Of a stretch of 64,000 nucleotides of DNA, positions 1 through 12,200 are shown piece after piece; positions within the stretch are counted from its first letter, which is position 1, and each line of letters begins with the position of its first letter. The notes under the pieces were generated by a model. That model did no database searches. It was not told where the DNA came from and worked only from the letters and a program-made list of their open reading frames with translations. The stretch is from Pisaster brevispinus (Eukaryota; Echinodermata; Asteroidea; Forcipulatida; Asteriidae), in assembly GCA_023634235.1 (NCBI GenBank), contig JAMKCF010000016.1, positions 9,422,866-9,486,865 of the forward strand, given 5' to 3'. The position numbers and the translations under genes are program-made.

Positions 1-63
1 AAATAAGTGTAAAGTATAAAGAATTAAGTATAATATTAATAAACAAATATCTCTTTCCACCAG

Positions 64-291
64 GGCATTTCTGTCCCAATAACACGGAGTTCAGCGCCCA
101 GTACCCGTGCAACAACGGCACCTTCAACAACAACACCAACGGAGAGAGCGTCGATGCCTGCGAGCTGTGCACACCGGGGATGTACTGTCCTGAACGCGGG
201 ATGGAGGTGCCTGAAGGAGAATGCGCCGAGGGTTGGTACTGCACCCTGGGAGCGTGGAAGAACAAACCAACCACGCTTGGAAATGACTCGG
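64..291 (+). CDS. Exon 1 (phase 1-1), GCC2/GCC3 repeats
   Basis: The acceptor is ccaccag and the donor gtgagg; 76 codons. It opens with GHFCP, so the upstream exon must end in a single G and the gene continues to the left. It contains CTPGMYC and CAEGWYC followed by a Trp/Pro spacer, the landmark that ends a roughly 700-residue super-unit. Confidence 0.9.
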
Positions 292-3200
292 GTGAGGAAC
301 AATAGACCAAGAAAGTCTCGGACGTATTTGTTTTGACTACTTCGGTCCCACGTACATTGCTTAAATGCATGAAGAAAAAAAAACTCGCATACTTTAATGG
401 GTCCCATTGTTCGAATTCGTGCGAGAGTTGCACAGTCTATAATTAGTGTAGGGGGGAAAAAAAATCATATTTTTTCTTTATCCAACGCTTCTGGTTTATA
501 CCTATATACCTAAGTGTGTTTACAAAACGTGACGGTTTTATTTGAATGACGTGATAACATGTAGGGATACCCTGGATGAACGAAAGGATTTGTTTACAGT
601 GTAAAATGTGAGATTGGTTTCCTTCTTGGTCTGTTTGTTTGTTTTTTGGGCAAGGTGATTTGTTTCACACATGTGTAATTGTGTGTCTGTCCCTTTTTTG
701 GTTGAACACTGTTAGTTCAGCTCCTGTGTATTTTGTCAGGGTCCACTCACAGGCCTGTACATGTACATGTATGTTGAATCGCTGTATCAACTATATCAAA
801 ATTTCTTTACTCCTTTCTTCGTCGCACCGTTAGACTCGTCCTGCCATTGTCCAAATCAGACCACCGGTGGAATGTGCATCGCCGGTGAGTTCTGCCCCAG
901 CGGATCTCCAGCCCCCACCCCGTGCACCCCGGGCTCCTACTGCCAGTACGACGAGCTCGCCGATGTCGGCGGTCGCTGCCAAGCCGGGTACTACTGCACG
1001 GGGAGCACGATACTGCCCAACCCTGAGAACGACACCACCGGCGATATCTGCCCCAAGGGTCATTATTGTGAGGAGGGCAGTAGCAGTCCAGAGCCATGTC
1101 CTCCTGGTGAGTTTTCTCTATCATTACACACCATTTTGCAGTATTGGCATTTGACAAATTGGGTGACATGGGTGGCAAGCGTCGAAAACACTCTCCTCTT
1201 ACCACTGTGGCCCTGGTTCGATTCCCGGCTATATGTGAGTAGAGTTGTGCGTTAGTTCTCTATTGTGCCTCGACGGTTTTTCTTTGGGCCCTCCAGTTTT
1301 CTCCTCCCTCTGCCGAAATCAAACACTTTTGATCTCTGGCTGTGCTCCGTGGTCATATATTGGTAGATGTGACCGGCTGCCAAAAGGCGCTATTTACATG
1401 CCTGCAGCTCAACCAAATTGTACTGACGTCCTTGCAATTCAGCTTCTCGGCTGCGATGATTAGCCTCCCAAGTTGTAAGCGTTTTGCATGAGCTAAATCA
1501 TCGGCATATTTATTGTATTCCCTCACAGGTTCCTACTCTAACCGTTTCGCCAACCACAACCTGACGGACTGCCTGCCGTGTACCGCGGGAATGTACTGTA
1601 GCGGCTGGGGCCGAGTCCTACCCAACGATGACTGCGATGAAGGCTGGTTCTGCTGGGAGAACTCGACCGTGCCTCAGCCCCCGGGAGCCGAGTGTCTAGC
1701 TGGACATCAGTGCCCCAGAGGGAGCCCCGATCAGACGGCTTGCCTATCGGGGACGTACCAGCCCTCTCCTGGACAGGGTGAATGCTTGATATGTCCAGCA
1801 GGTAGGTTTCTTCCTAGTCCCTGTAGTTCATATTTTTTTACTTTTGATTGGAACGTGAAGCTGCCATTTAAAAAACCATCTTCTGTAGAAAGATATATGT
1901 TGCATACATCAGAAAAAAATAGTTTAGTTAAAGGTATTATACAGGATTGTTTATGTGTTGTGCTGTCAATTAGCAGTTGAGAAAGACTCTGAAAGACTCT
2001 GGCTTTATGGCAGTAAACAGTTGTATGGCTTCTGACTGGAACCCCCGAACAAAGATATTGATAAAATAGGGAGGCCGCAAATGTAGGGCTGGATAGCTCA
2101 GTTGGTAGAGCAATTTTTCTTTGTTCACCGCAAAATCGGTAAAGATTTTCATACACTATATCTTGCCGTAGAGATTGTGGTAAAATCTTTATCTTCATCT
2201 GACAGGTTCCTACTGTGATCAAGACGAGGCTATAGCGGAGGACCAGAGTGGAGTTGGAGCGCCCTCACATGGCGTGGTCACTCCCAAAGAATGCCCTGCA
2301 GGTAAGACGGATTGTTCCACTTCAAGGTAACTTTGCAGCAAACATTGAACATTTTTGGCCCTGAAGACGCCATGCCTCATTGCAAATCCATTTATCATAA
2401 TTTATCTGTATTCGATGCTTTGTCTGGTCTTTATCATAGGTTACTATTGCCTCCAAGGCACACAGACAGCCCAGCAGAATACATGCCACTGTGGCAAGTC
2501 CATTAATCATAACTTATGCGTAATGACTCATTGACTGGTCTTTATCACAGGTTACTACTGCCCCGAAGGCACACAGACCGCCCAGCAGAATCCGTGCCCA
2601 GTTGGTACCTTCAGTAATATCACAAGCCTGGAGAACGTCACCCAGTGTCGACTCTGCACAGCAGGTACATCCGCTGTGGTTTCAGCCCGTTTACAAAAAA
2701 TGTTTAAAACAAAAAAGATTTAGTACTTCACCAAACCAAGTATGCTTGGAGCCAGATAGAAAAAAATATGAGGCAAGGGATGAAGTTTTTTTTTACAAAG
2801 AATCAAAAGGTTGATGGGTTGCTTTTTGCGGTACAGAAGGTTATGGGAAAAGATACTCTACTTTTTGATACCTTGGTTTTAAAGCGCGTAGGAAATGCCT
2901 ATTGTTATTGTGCTGAGCAGTCCAATGCACTGGACTCGAGTTCTGGGCCCAATTTCATAGAGTTGCCTAAGCAGAAAATAGTGCTTAAAATGTTTCTGCT
3001 AAGCAAAATTAAGCAGGATACCAGCAAAAGAATGTACAAGTGACATGGTGTTTTTTCGGCTGGTAACCTTATTCTGGTAAGCATAATTTTGTTGTGCTTA
3101 GCTACTTTTTGTGCTTAAGCTGCGTAAGTGCTGTTTTAAGAGAGATGCACTTAATCGACGGTATAAGAACTGCGTATTGATATTATGACATTTATCCACT

Positions 3201-6200
3201 GCAGGGTATTACTGTGAGGCGACCAACCAGATCGCCCCTACAGCCCAGTGCGCAGATGGGTACTACTGCGTCCTAGGGGCCGTCACCAGCACCCCCGAGC
3301 CTGCCAACGAGACGGGCGGTCCATGCCCAGCGGGAACCTACTGCGAGTCGGGCTACGCATGGTACGAGTACTGCCCTAAGGGGACGTTTGGCCCGGTGGC
3401 TAAGCTGACCGAGATCGGCGACTGTGTGGACTGTCTGCTCGGAGAGTACTGCTCGGAAGTTGGTTTGACGGAGCCCAACGGAGGATGCGCCGCGGGTGAG
3501 GAATCTCTTTTTTGAGAACTCTCAGGGATGAGAAATTTCAGACTCTTACCAAAAAATTTTGACGTTTTTATGTCTGCCTTCTGAAAAAAATAGCTGTTTT
3601 TTTTTCTCTCTGTATACATGAAAGAAAATTACTCTTTGATCTACTTCTGTAGCGCTGAGAATACTGGTCCCAAAAGCTCCTTGAAATATACAACTCAGGG
3701 ATGTGATTTCTCAGTTTCTTTTCCGGAAATACATTTTTTTTTATTTATTTATTTTTTTTTTTACCAGCAAAAAATCTTTACTTTTCGTCTTTTATGCATA
3801 CTTACAAGCTGTTATGTATACACTTCTCCTAAACTCAGTCTGGGCAGTTGGAACCGTTACTTTAGTCAGTTTAAGGTCAGTGAAATAAAAGTAGCGTAAC
3901 TTTCCCTCCTTTTTTTCCAGGCTATTTCTGCACCGGAGCGGCCGAGAAGCCTAATCCCACCGGGGAGGCATACGGTGATGTGTGTCCAGTCGGACACTAC
4001 TGTCCATCCAACACCTCAGACCCGTACCCATGCCCGGCCGGGAGCTACCAGCCAGAGCAGAAGATGACCAACGACAGCGCCTGCCTGCCCTGTGAGCCTG
4101 GAATGTACTGTAATGCGACAGGAGCGGAGAACATGGCAGGTACGACTACTGAAAGCAGCCTTGGTTTTTTTGTTGACAGGTCTCGGTCTTCATCGGAAAT
4201 TCATCTCCATGTCACCCTTTGCTCATTTTTTCTTCTCCATTGTTCCATCAAACTACAGGTGAATGCGACCCAGGTTACTACTGTGTGGGCGGGGCTTCCT
4301 CCTCCGCCCCGGTAGACGGCGTGACCGGTGACATCTGCCCACCGGGCTCATACTGTGTGGTGGGATCATCGTACCATGAGTTCTGTGCCAATGGGACGTA
4401 CGTCAATTTCTCCATGGCAGATGCATGCGAAGACTGCCCTATAGGTAAATATGGGAAATCTTTGATATTGGCTTGAAGTGGTTGGGTGGTTTTGCGCATC
4501 TGACTCAAGATCTGATGGCCCAGTCATCAAAGTGTGGGTTCGAATCCCGGTCAAGACACCCATTTTCTTGAGCAAGACATGTATCCATAAATTGCTTCTC
4601 TTAATCCAGGTGCATAAATGGCTACCCGCAAGGGCTGAAACGCTAGTATATAGGATTAAAGTTTAGGGTATGAACTGAAGTTACTGAATCACAGTTTGTT
4701 GATTTGTGCAATTCACAATCGTGGCCTTTGAACCAATGGCTATTCGAGAGATTGACTGTTGCCAGTTTGGTGTTTATATCTCCCTGTGGGAGCTTTGCCG
4801 AGTTCACTTGTTGGGAAGATCATCTAAACAAACAAACAAACATGAAACTTCAGTGGCTGTTTAGGTGATTCATTGAATTTATTTTCATTCCCAGGACACT
4901 ACTGCATCCACCGTGACCGCGCCGACCCCTGCCCACCCGGCTACTTCTGCCCCCACAAAACCGGAGCCGATCTGCGCCTGTGTCCCGCCGGGACGTACAA
5001 CCCCGACTACGGGATCTACAATGAGGGCCAGTGCACGCAGTGTGACCCTGGGAAGTTCTGTCGCTACCCCGGGATGGACAACTACACTGGGAACTGTGCG
5101 GCTGGCTACTACTGCCAAATAGGTGAGTATGGAATCAGGAAATACTGCATTTTTTTTTTTAGTTTTTTTTTTTAAAAGTTTGAAAGTGGCAAGTGGGAAG
5201 ATTGCAGACAGTTTCAGCAAAATAAGGCCGCACTTGAATTGGCAACTACGACTGTGACTGTTGCTAAGGGTGTTGCTAAAGACATCCTGTACTTTGTAGC
5301 TGTAGCTGTAGCCGTCAATTAGAAACAAAGGCCTCAATGGTGATTACCTGCCAAAAGGTGTGAGATTTCTCAGGATTTTTTCCTGATTTTAGGTTTTTCT
5401 CAAGATCTTCTTCAGACTTGAAAGAATTAAAGTAGTCACCAAAGGAAAAATAAATAATCCATGTTGTGTCCAAACTTGTAGTTTTGTATTTCTGGTGATA
5501 CAGTGAGTCTGTAAACCTCCTGAGTTGTAACATCTGAGAGGTTCCCGGTCTAGAATAAGTCGGAACCAAAACCCGTAAACCAATCTACAGGAGTTGAAAC
5601 ATTTGTCAAATCTCATTTTCCTAGGTGTGAATACGGACAAGCCGTCAGGTAACAACACAGGCCTTGGCGGTATATGCCCCATCGGGTCCTTCTGTCCGGA
5701 GGGGACGTCTGTCCCTCTGGGTTGTCCAGCAGGATACTATGCCAACGTAGAGCAGCAATCTGAGTGTACAGAATGTAAGGAGGGCTTCTACTGCATGGAG
5801 AATGCCACGGCGTATGAGGATAGCATCTGCCCAGCAGGTGAGTCGGACTCAATGGTGATGGGGGGGGGTGGTAGGGACTAGAACCTGGGTCCCATTTTCA
5901 TTGAGCTGCTTAAGCACAAAAAGTAGCTAAGCACAATAAAATGATACATAACCAGACTAAGGTTACCAGCTAAAATACCATGTAACAGGTGCAATCTATG
6001 ACTGGTATCCTGCTCATTTTTGCTTAGCAGCAAATGGCTATAGTAGCAATCTTTTCAACTTCGGTGGTTCTATGAAATTGGGCCCTGATGCACGTGACGT
6101 CATGTGTGTAGGGCGCCCTCACAGAGAGGTCAAAAGGAGGCTGCTCATCGGCCCATCCTGTTCGCTGCTCGTACAAATCTTTGTGTTCCCATTTTTTCGT

Positions 6201-9200
6201 CATCGTTTTACCTCCAAGATGGCTACGGGATGACGCCAATGCATAAGGATTAATTTGACACTTTTCAAGAAAGACATTGTGTTTACTAAAAGCAGTGAAA
6301 GTTTGTTGGCTCAAAGTTATAAAACAAAATTGCTTTGTCTGACAGGGCCCTTTAGACTAAGTATCACTTATTTTGTTTTTCCCTCGCTAAAGTCCATGTA
6401 ACAAACATTTCTACTAAATTGAAATTGTGATTTTTATCTTGTGTTTATCTTCAGGTTACTACTGTCCTCCAGGTACACGATGGCCGTTTGAGTTCCCGTG
6501 TGCAAAGGGGAGTTATAATCCAGTCAACGGCAGCAACGGGCCGGAAGATTGTCTGTCCTGCCCTCAAGGGCAGTACTGTGAATGTAAGTTGGCTAGAAAG
6601 ATGGGTCGGTGTAGAGTGTTGTGGCCATGCGGTCTAGTGCCCCGGGTTCAAGTTCTGGGCCCAATTTCATAGAGCTGCTTAAGCACAAAAATCTGCTAAG
6701 CACAATAAAATTGTGCTTACCAGAATAACCAGCCAAACTACAATGTCACGTGTACAATTTGTGACTGGTATCCTGCTCATTTCTGCTTAGCAGTAAATTG
6801 TTAAGCATTATTTTCTGCTTAAGCAGCTCTATGAAATCAGGCCCTGGTGTTGTCAGAGTGTGGGTTGGGTTCCCAACTTGTGTCCTTTGAGCAAGATGGT
6901 TGCTCCGTCCTTTTGGCAAATGTGATGTTAGGCCATAAGTGGACGAGGTCGAACAAGATTTTAAAAGTGAGGGTGTCCTACATTTTGTCCTGTCATTGCA
7001 AAAGTGTTACATCTCCTACGATAGCGCTTTTGTTTCACACGAGTTTGAAATTGTCAAAAGGTCATATGTCACTGAAAGGAACCCGGATGTAGAAACATAA
7101 CAACTATGCCCCGAAATACAACGTTTTTGCACGGAGCATTTTTGTGCGAGTCTTTTGCAAAACCAAGATTCAACGCTTCTGCACTGACACAACGAACTCA
7201 TACTCTTTAGTCTTTCAGTCGCCCTGGACATCGATGGTTTATAAAACATCTGACATAATAACTTATCCATAGAGATTAGTAACTAATCCATCGGGATTAG
7301 TCTTTTGGGAGGATTGGTTGGAGTTTTTGACCAGTCAGTCCTCAAATTAACCACAGCAGCTCATGGCAAGTGCTGTGGTGTGTCTATATACGCCCTCTGC
7401 TGTTGGCTGTGTAATTGCCCGTTATGAAGCTCCAATACAAATACATTTTCCTCATAAAAGTGTTTATTGTTTGGTCTTTCCAAAATTGTCACTAAAGCTT
7501 GATGTTAGTTTCACCTCTTTCACGTCCTTTACCTTTTCTCCATGACGCCAAGGTCTTAATGATAATATTCTTCTTTTTTTTCTTCTTTTTTTCTTGTCTT
7601 TTTTTTTTATACAGACGACGGTATGGATACAACAAGTGGTCCCTGCAGCGAGGGATGGTACTGTACCGGCGGATCATACATGAAAGAGCCGCTGCCGACA
7701 GCAAATGCCACCGAGCTGTCACAGTGTACATGTCCCTCAGCCAATTACACAGGTAAAGATTAGTGGACCCACAGCTGACTAGGGTTGCTGTCTAATGGGA
7801 ACAACCCGCAATGCATACATAAAACAGCCACAGTTCATGTTTCGTGTGTCTTAAACTACTCATGACATGGCTTCTGAGTGTACATGCCCCTCAGTGAATT
7901 ACACAAGATTAAACATACATGAAACGGCCGCTTTGTGGCTTAACATAGCATGAAACATTCTCGACTGGTATTTTGTGTTTTGAGAGTCATACATAAAACA
8001 GTCACAGTTAATTTTTAATGTGTCTTCAGTCATTCATTCTTTACCCAGGTAAAGGTTTAAAAGACATGAAACGGCTGCTAATTGTGGCTTAACATAACAT
8101 AAAATGTTCTCGACTGGTATTTTTGTGTTTCGAGAGTCATACATAAAACAGCCACTGTTAGTGTTTATTGTGTCTTAAATCATTCATGACATGGCTTCTG
8201 TTGTAAACAAATATTTTTTTGCAAATTCAGTGTCAGTGAAAACAGCGAAAACCATTTAATGTTTTGTGTACAACTATTAGTTTTGTGTACAACTAATTTC
8301 TTATGCAGCAATTGAAATGAGTAACAAAGGTTTTTTGGGGTATTCAGTTGCTATCGTCCTGACTCTGACAGTATTTTGTATACATATTTCTCTGGAGGAT
8401 TGGAATTTGTGTGAACTATTTTGTGAGCTCTTAGGTAGCCAATCCTGTACTTTATTTATAAACTTCGTCTTTAAAACTGCTTTTGAATTGGGAAATGAAA
8501 GAATTTCTTTAACTTACACACAAGCATATACAATAGGAGCAGTAAAACAGGAAGTAGTAAAAAGTGCTAAGCATGCCATAGTCACAGTGGGCATTTGTAT
8601 ATAAATGTAACAGGCAGCTGGTAACAGGTGCCGAACAAAACCGACCATAAATTTTGCATTTTTTTTTAAATTGAGTATTTATCTTTCTTTCCTACTCTCT
8701 CAGGAGGTCAGTGTTGGCCCGGTACCTACTGCCCCCTGGGTACAGGCTACCCAGAGCCCTGCACCGAAGGGATGTACTGCAGAGAGTGGGGACTCAGCCT
8801 GCCCAACGCCGACTGTAATGCAGGTACTAGGTTCCGTCTTCAGAGTGGGTTCGAATCCCGGTCATGACACACATGTGTTCTTGGGCAAAACAGTTAACCG
8901 TAATTGCTTGTTATCACCAAGAAAATGGGTACCATAGATTGTTTATGTGAATGATTAGCAACTTGTGCACCAATTTGGCTGCCGGTGCTGCAGACTCCAA
9001 AGGAGTTGAGATGGTTTTAAGAACGCTTAGTTCCCAATGAACAGGAATAGTAATAGTGTACGGTTCTTAGATACAATATTTCATCGCATCAGTGCAACAA
9101 GGTCAAAACTTGAATTTGGGTCGTTTGGCGTAAATCACTTTTTAAGGTGTGGGGGCGCTTTAAACAATCACTGGTTGTTTAAGTCAAGTTCACTTGTACA

Positions 9201-12200
9201 TTTGAAATAAGAACATTAAGTTTCTTGCCTTAATTACCACGTTAATTGTTGATACAATCTTTTTGCACTGACAAATGCACGCAGTTTAGATTGGTCAATA
9301 GGTCGTTTCTTGAAGATACGACTGTGTTGCATAAACCTGCTTCACACGTGCAATCGGTTGGGAATAGCGTCATACTCTTAGTGCAACAAGTGTGTAAGAT
9401 ACGACTTTGTTGCTTGGACCACATTATCAAATTATGACATCATTTGTTGTTAATAACCTGTATCTTTTAATTAATTTTTGAACAAAATACTAACTTTCAT
9501 GGTTATTCATACAAAAATAAAGCCCCTTTTTGTATATTTTAACTCAAAAATGTGACATACCACCCTGTTGCACTGTTGCGATGATTTAAAAGCACCTAAT
9601 AATTGACAGTTGCTATTATTAATATGAATTAACAATTAATATTACCTTTGTTAATTTTGCTTGTGGTAAGGTTATTACTGTGATGGTGGCATAGACAGAC
9701 CTGATCCACCCCATCGTCTGTGCCCCACGGGAGCCTACTGTGAGGAAGGCTTCAGCACCTTCATGCCTTGCCCAGCTGGGACATTCTCAAACACCACAGG
9801 TATGCCACTCTTTGTTCACACTGGCACATAAATAGCCAAGAACCCTTTGAATTTTGCATAAAAAAACGTTGCAATAAGACGTAAATTGGCCATCTTTACG
9901 GGCAATTTGGAACACACAGTCATGCGTTTTGCGTGAGAACGGCGTGCAACACGCGCACATTTCACAAATTGTATTGCTCGATAGGGTAGTAAACTGCGCA
10001 GCTGAGTTAATAATTTGAGCGCTTGACGTGCCTGCAAGCCAAAATGCAATTTGCCCATAAAGATGGCGTCTATTGGGAACTATCTGTAGAGCCCTTGCAC
10101 AACACGGAACGCACCTCCGCAAAATGCACGTCTACCGTTTCTGCTATTTGGGGATTCAATTCCTTTGTGTACATTTTGATTTTCAAAACGGCGGACGGGA
10201 AATGTGCGTGTAAGAACGCTCTGCGTTGTGCAAGGGGTCAGTAAAACTTTTGACACTAGATGAATTTCCTTGGGAAATTACCGGTGGCTGACCACGGCCA
10301 AGACCAGGGGCAACAGAGGCCATGCACTCTGTTATTCCAGACCTAACGTGCTTCAAAGTCTTTTCTTTGTAGAATATATGCAGAGGATTGCTATTTACTT
10401 CTTTAAAAAGAGTTCTTTACAATTGTTGGAGTTGCTCAATTTTTTTTGTAAAGAAAAAAATATGAAGTAGGTAACAAAAAACACTATTAGCAAATTTGTT
10501 TTGTATGTGGAAAACTGCTGTGTACTTCTTTTCTCTTTTTTACAGTCTAAGCTGTTTAATTGTTACAGAAACAAAATCATTAAGAAATTAGTTGAATATA
10601 TACTGTTATTTGTTTGGGCAGGCAATATCAACGTGACCTACTGCCTGTCCTGTACCCCTGGTCAGTACTGCGCCGGGACAGGGAATATTGCCCCGACGGC
10701 CGACTGTGATCCGGGTTACTATTGCCCCGGCGGTCAGGACACGGCGACGCCGTTGGAGTACAACTGCACCGTCGGTCACTTCTGCGCCGGTGGGAACCCA
10801 GCGCCGGAGCCTTGCGTCTCGGGAATGTATCAGGACGAAGAGGGATCGTCAGAATGCAAACCCTGCCCCAGGGAATAGTAAGTAGCCATGTGACAAGTGT
10901 GAACCGGTTCTAGCCGGTTCATGCTGGTTCCGGGAAGAATTTCATCAAACTGCTGTATGGTCAAAGTCAATTTATGCGGTGATAGCATTTCAATTTGATT
11001 GACACCCAACTTAATATGCTTAGCCGATTTCTGCTGAAGTCAATTCTGCTGAGCAACATTTCATGCTTAGTGTTGTTGTAAAATGCAATACAGTGAGCTG
11101 TCTACAGTTTACCCCGGACACGCCATTTTTTCTTAAAAGGGTAACCTCGAAAATTCATGCTTGCAACTCAGCGGCGCACTGGCAGTTTGGGATCTTAAAA
11201 ATGGCTCGCATTCATGCCAAAGACATTAAAAAAATACCATCTTATGCCGAAAGTACAGAAAAAAAACCTTGCTGCTTTGCAAATCAGCAACATACTTACT
11301 TAATCAGGTCAATCAATAATTGACTTGATGTGCATGGTTGACCACACAAAACATGAACACTGTCTGCAACTATTTTGTCAGCTCTACCAGTATTGTATAA
11401 TACCTTCAAAGATTTTTTTATACCATGATCTTATCTCCGCCCGACAGCTACTGTGATGCAACAGAAGCTGCTCTATCGTTCAGCGTGTCCAGCCATGGTG
11501 TGGTCGTACCAACGGAATGCCCAGCTGGCTCCTACTGTCCCGTGATGACAGAGGGCGCTCTTCAATACCTGTGCCCAGAGGGATACTACAGTAACGTCAC
11601 TCATCTCGAAGATGTTGGCCAGTGCCAGCCTTGCCCTGGGGGGACGTATTGTGATGGCAAAGGTAAGGAAAAATCCCATCGGCTGGAGTAACCAATACCC
11701 GGGGCCCAACTTCATAGAGCTTCTTAAGCACAACAAAATTATGCTTACCAGAATATGGTTACCAGCTAAAAGGCCGTGTCACATGCACAACCTCTGGTTG
11801 GTATCCCGCTAATTTTTGCTAAGCACAAAACTTATCAGCAAAATTGTCTGCTTAAGCAGCACTATGAAATCGGGCCCAGTTGACCACCATCTTTGTCTTG
11901 ATACCTACTCTGCAAAAGCAGTGTATTGATTCTCTAATCAAATATATGTTAAGTTTTAGGGTTGAAACGTCGGGGCATAAACTATTTTGTGGATTTATAC
12001 CATAGGTCCTTTTGGTTGGTAAGCAGTTTGCAACAGCTACTTCTGTTTTTCTTGTAGAAATTTTATAGTAAGCAGTGTATACAGTGCTTAGCACATGTTG
12101 GTGTAAAGTAAAACACAGGTAGTATTCTTTATCCCTGATGCAAAGTTATCATCGATTAAATCAGTTTGGTACCTGCTGCCAGTATGAAGGATTTGAGCTT

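Noticed and set aside
36..407. A 123-codon minus-strand ORF over exon 1
   Set aside because: It is the shadow of exon 1 plus intron sequence. It has no splice context or family resemblance, and the plus-strand reading gives clear repeat modules.
2089..2160. Possible tRNA gene (tagctcagttggtagagc)
   Set aside because: Only the D-arm is convincing. There is no anticodon stem, no T-loop GTTCGA and no acceptor stem pairing.
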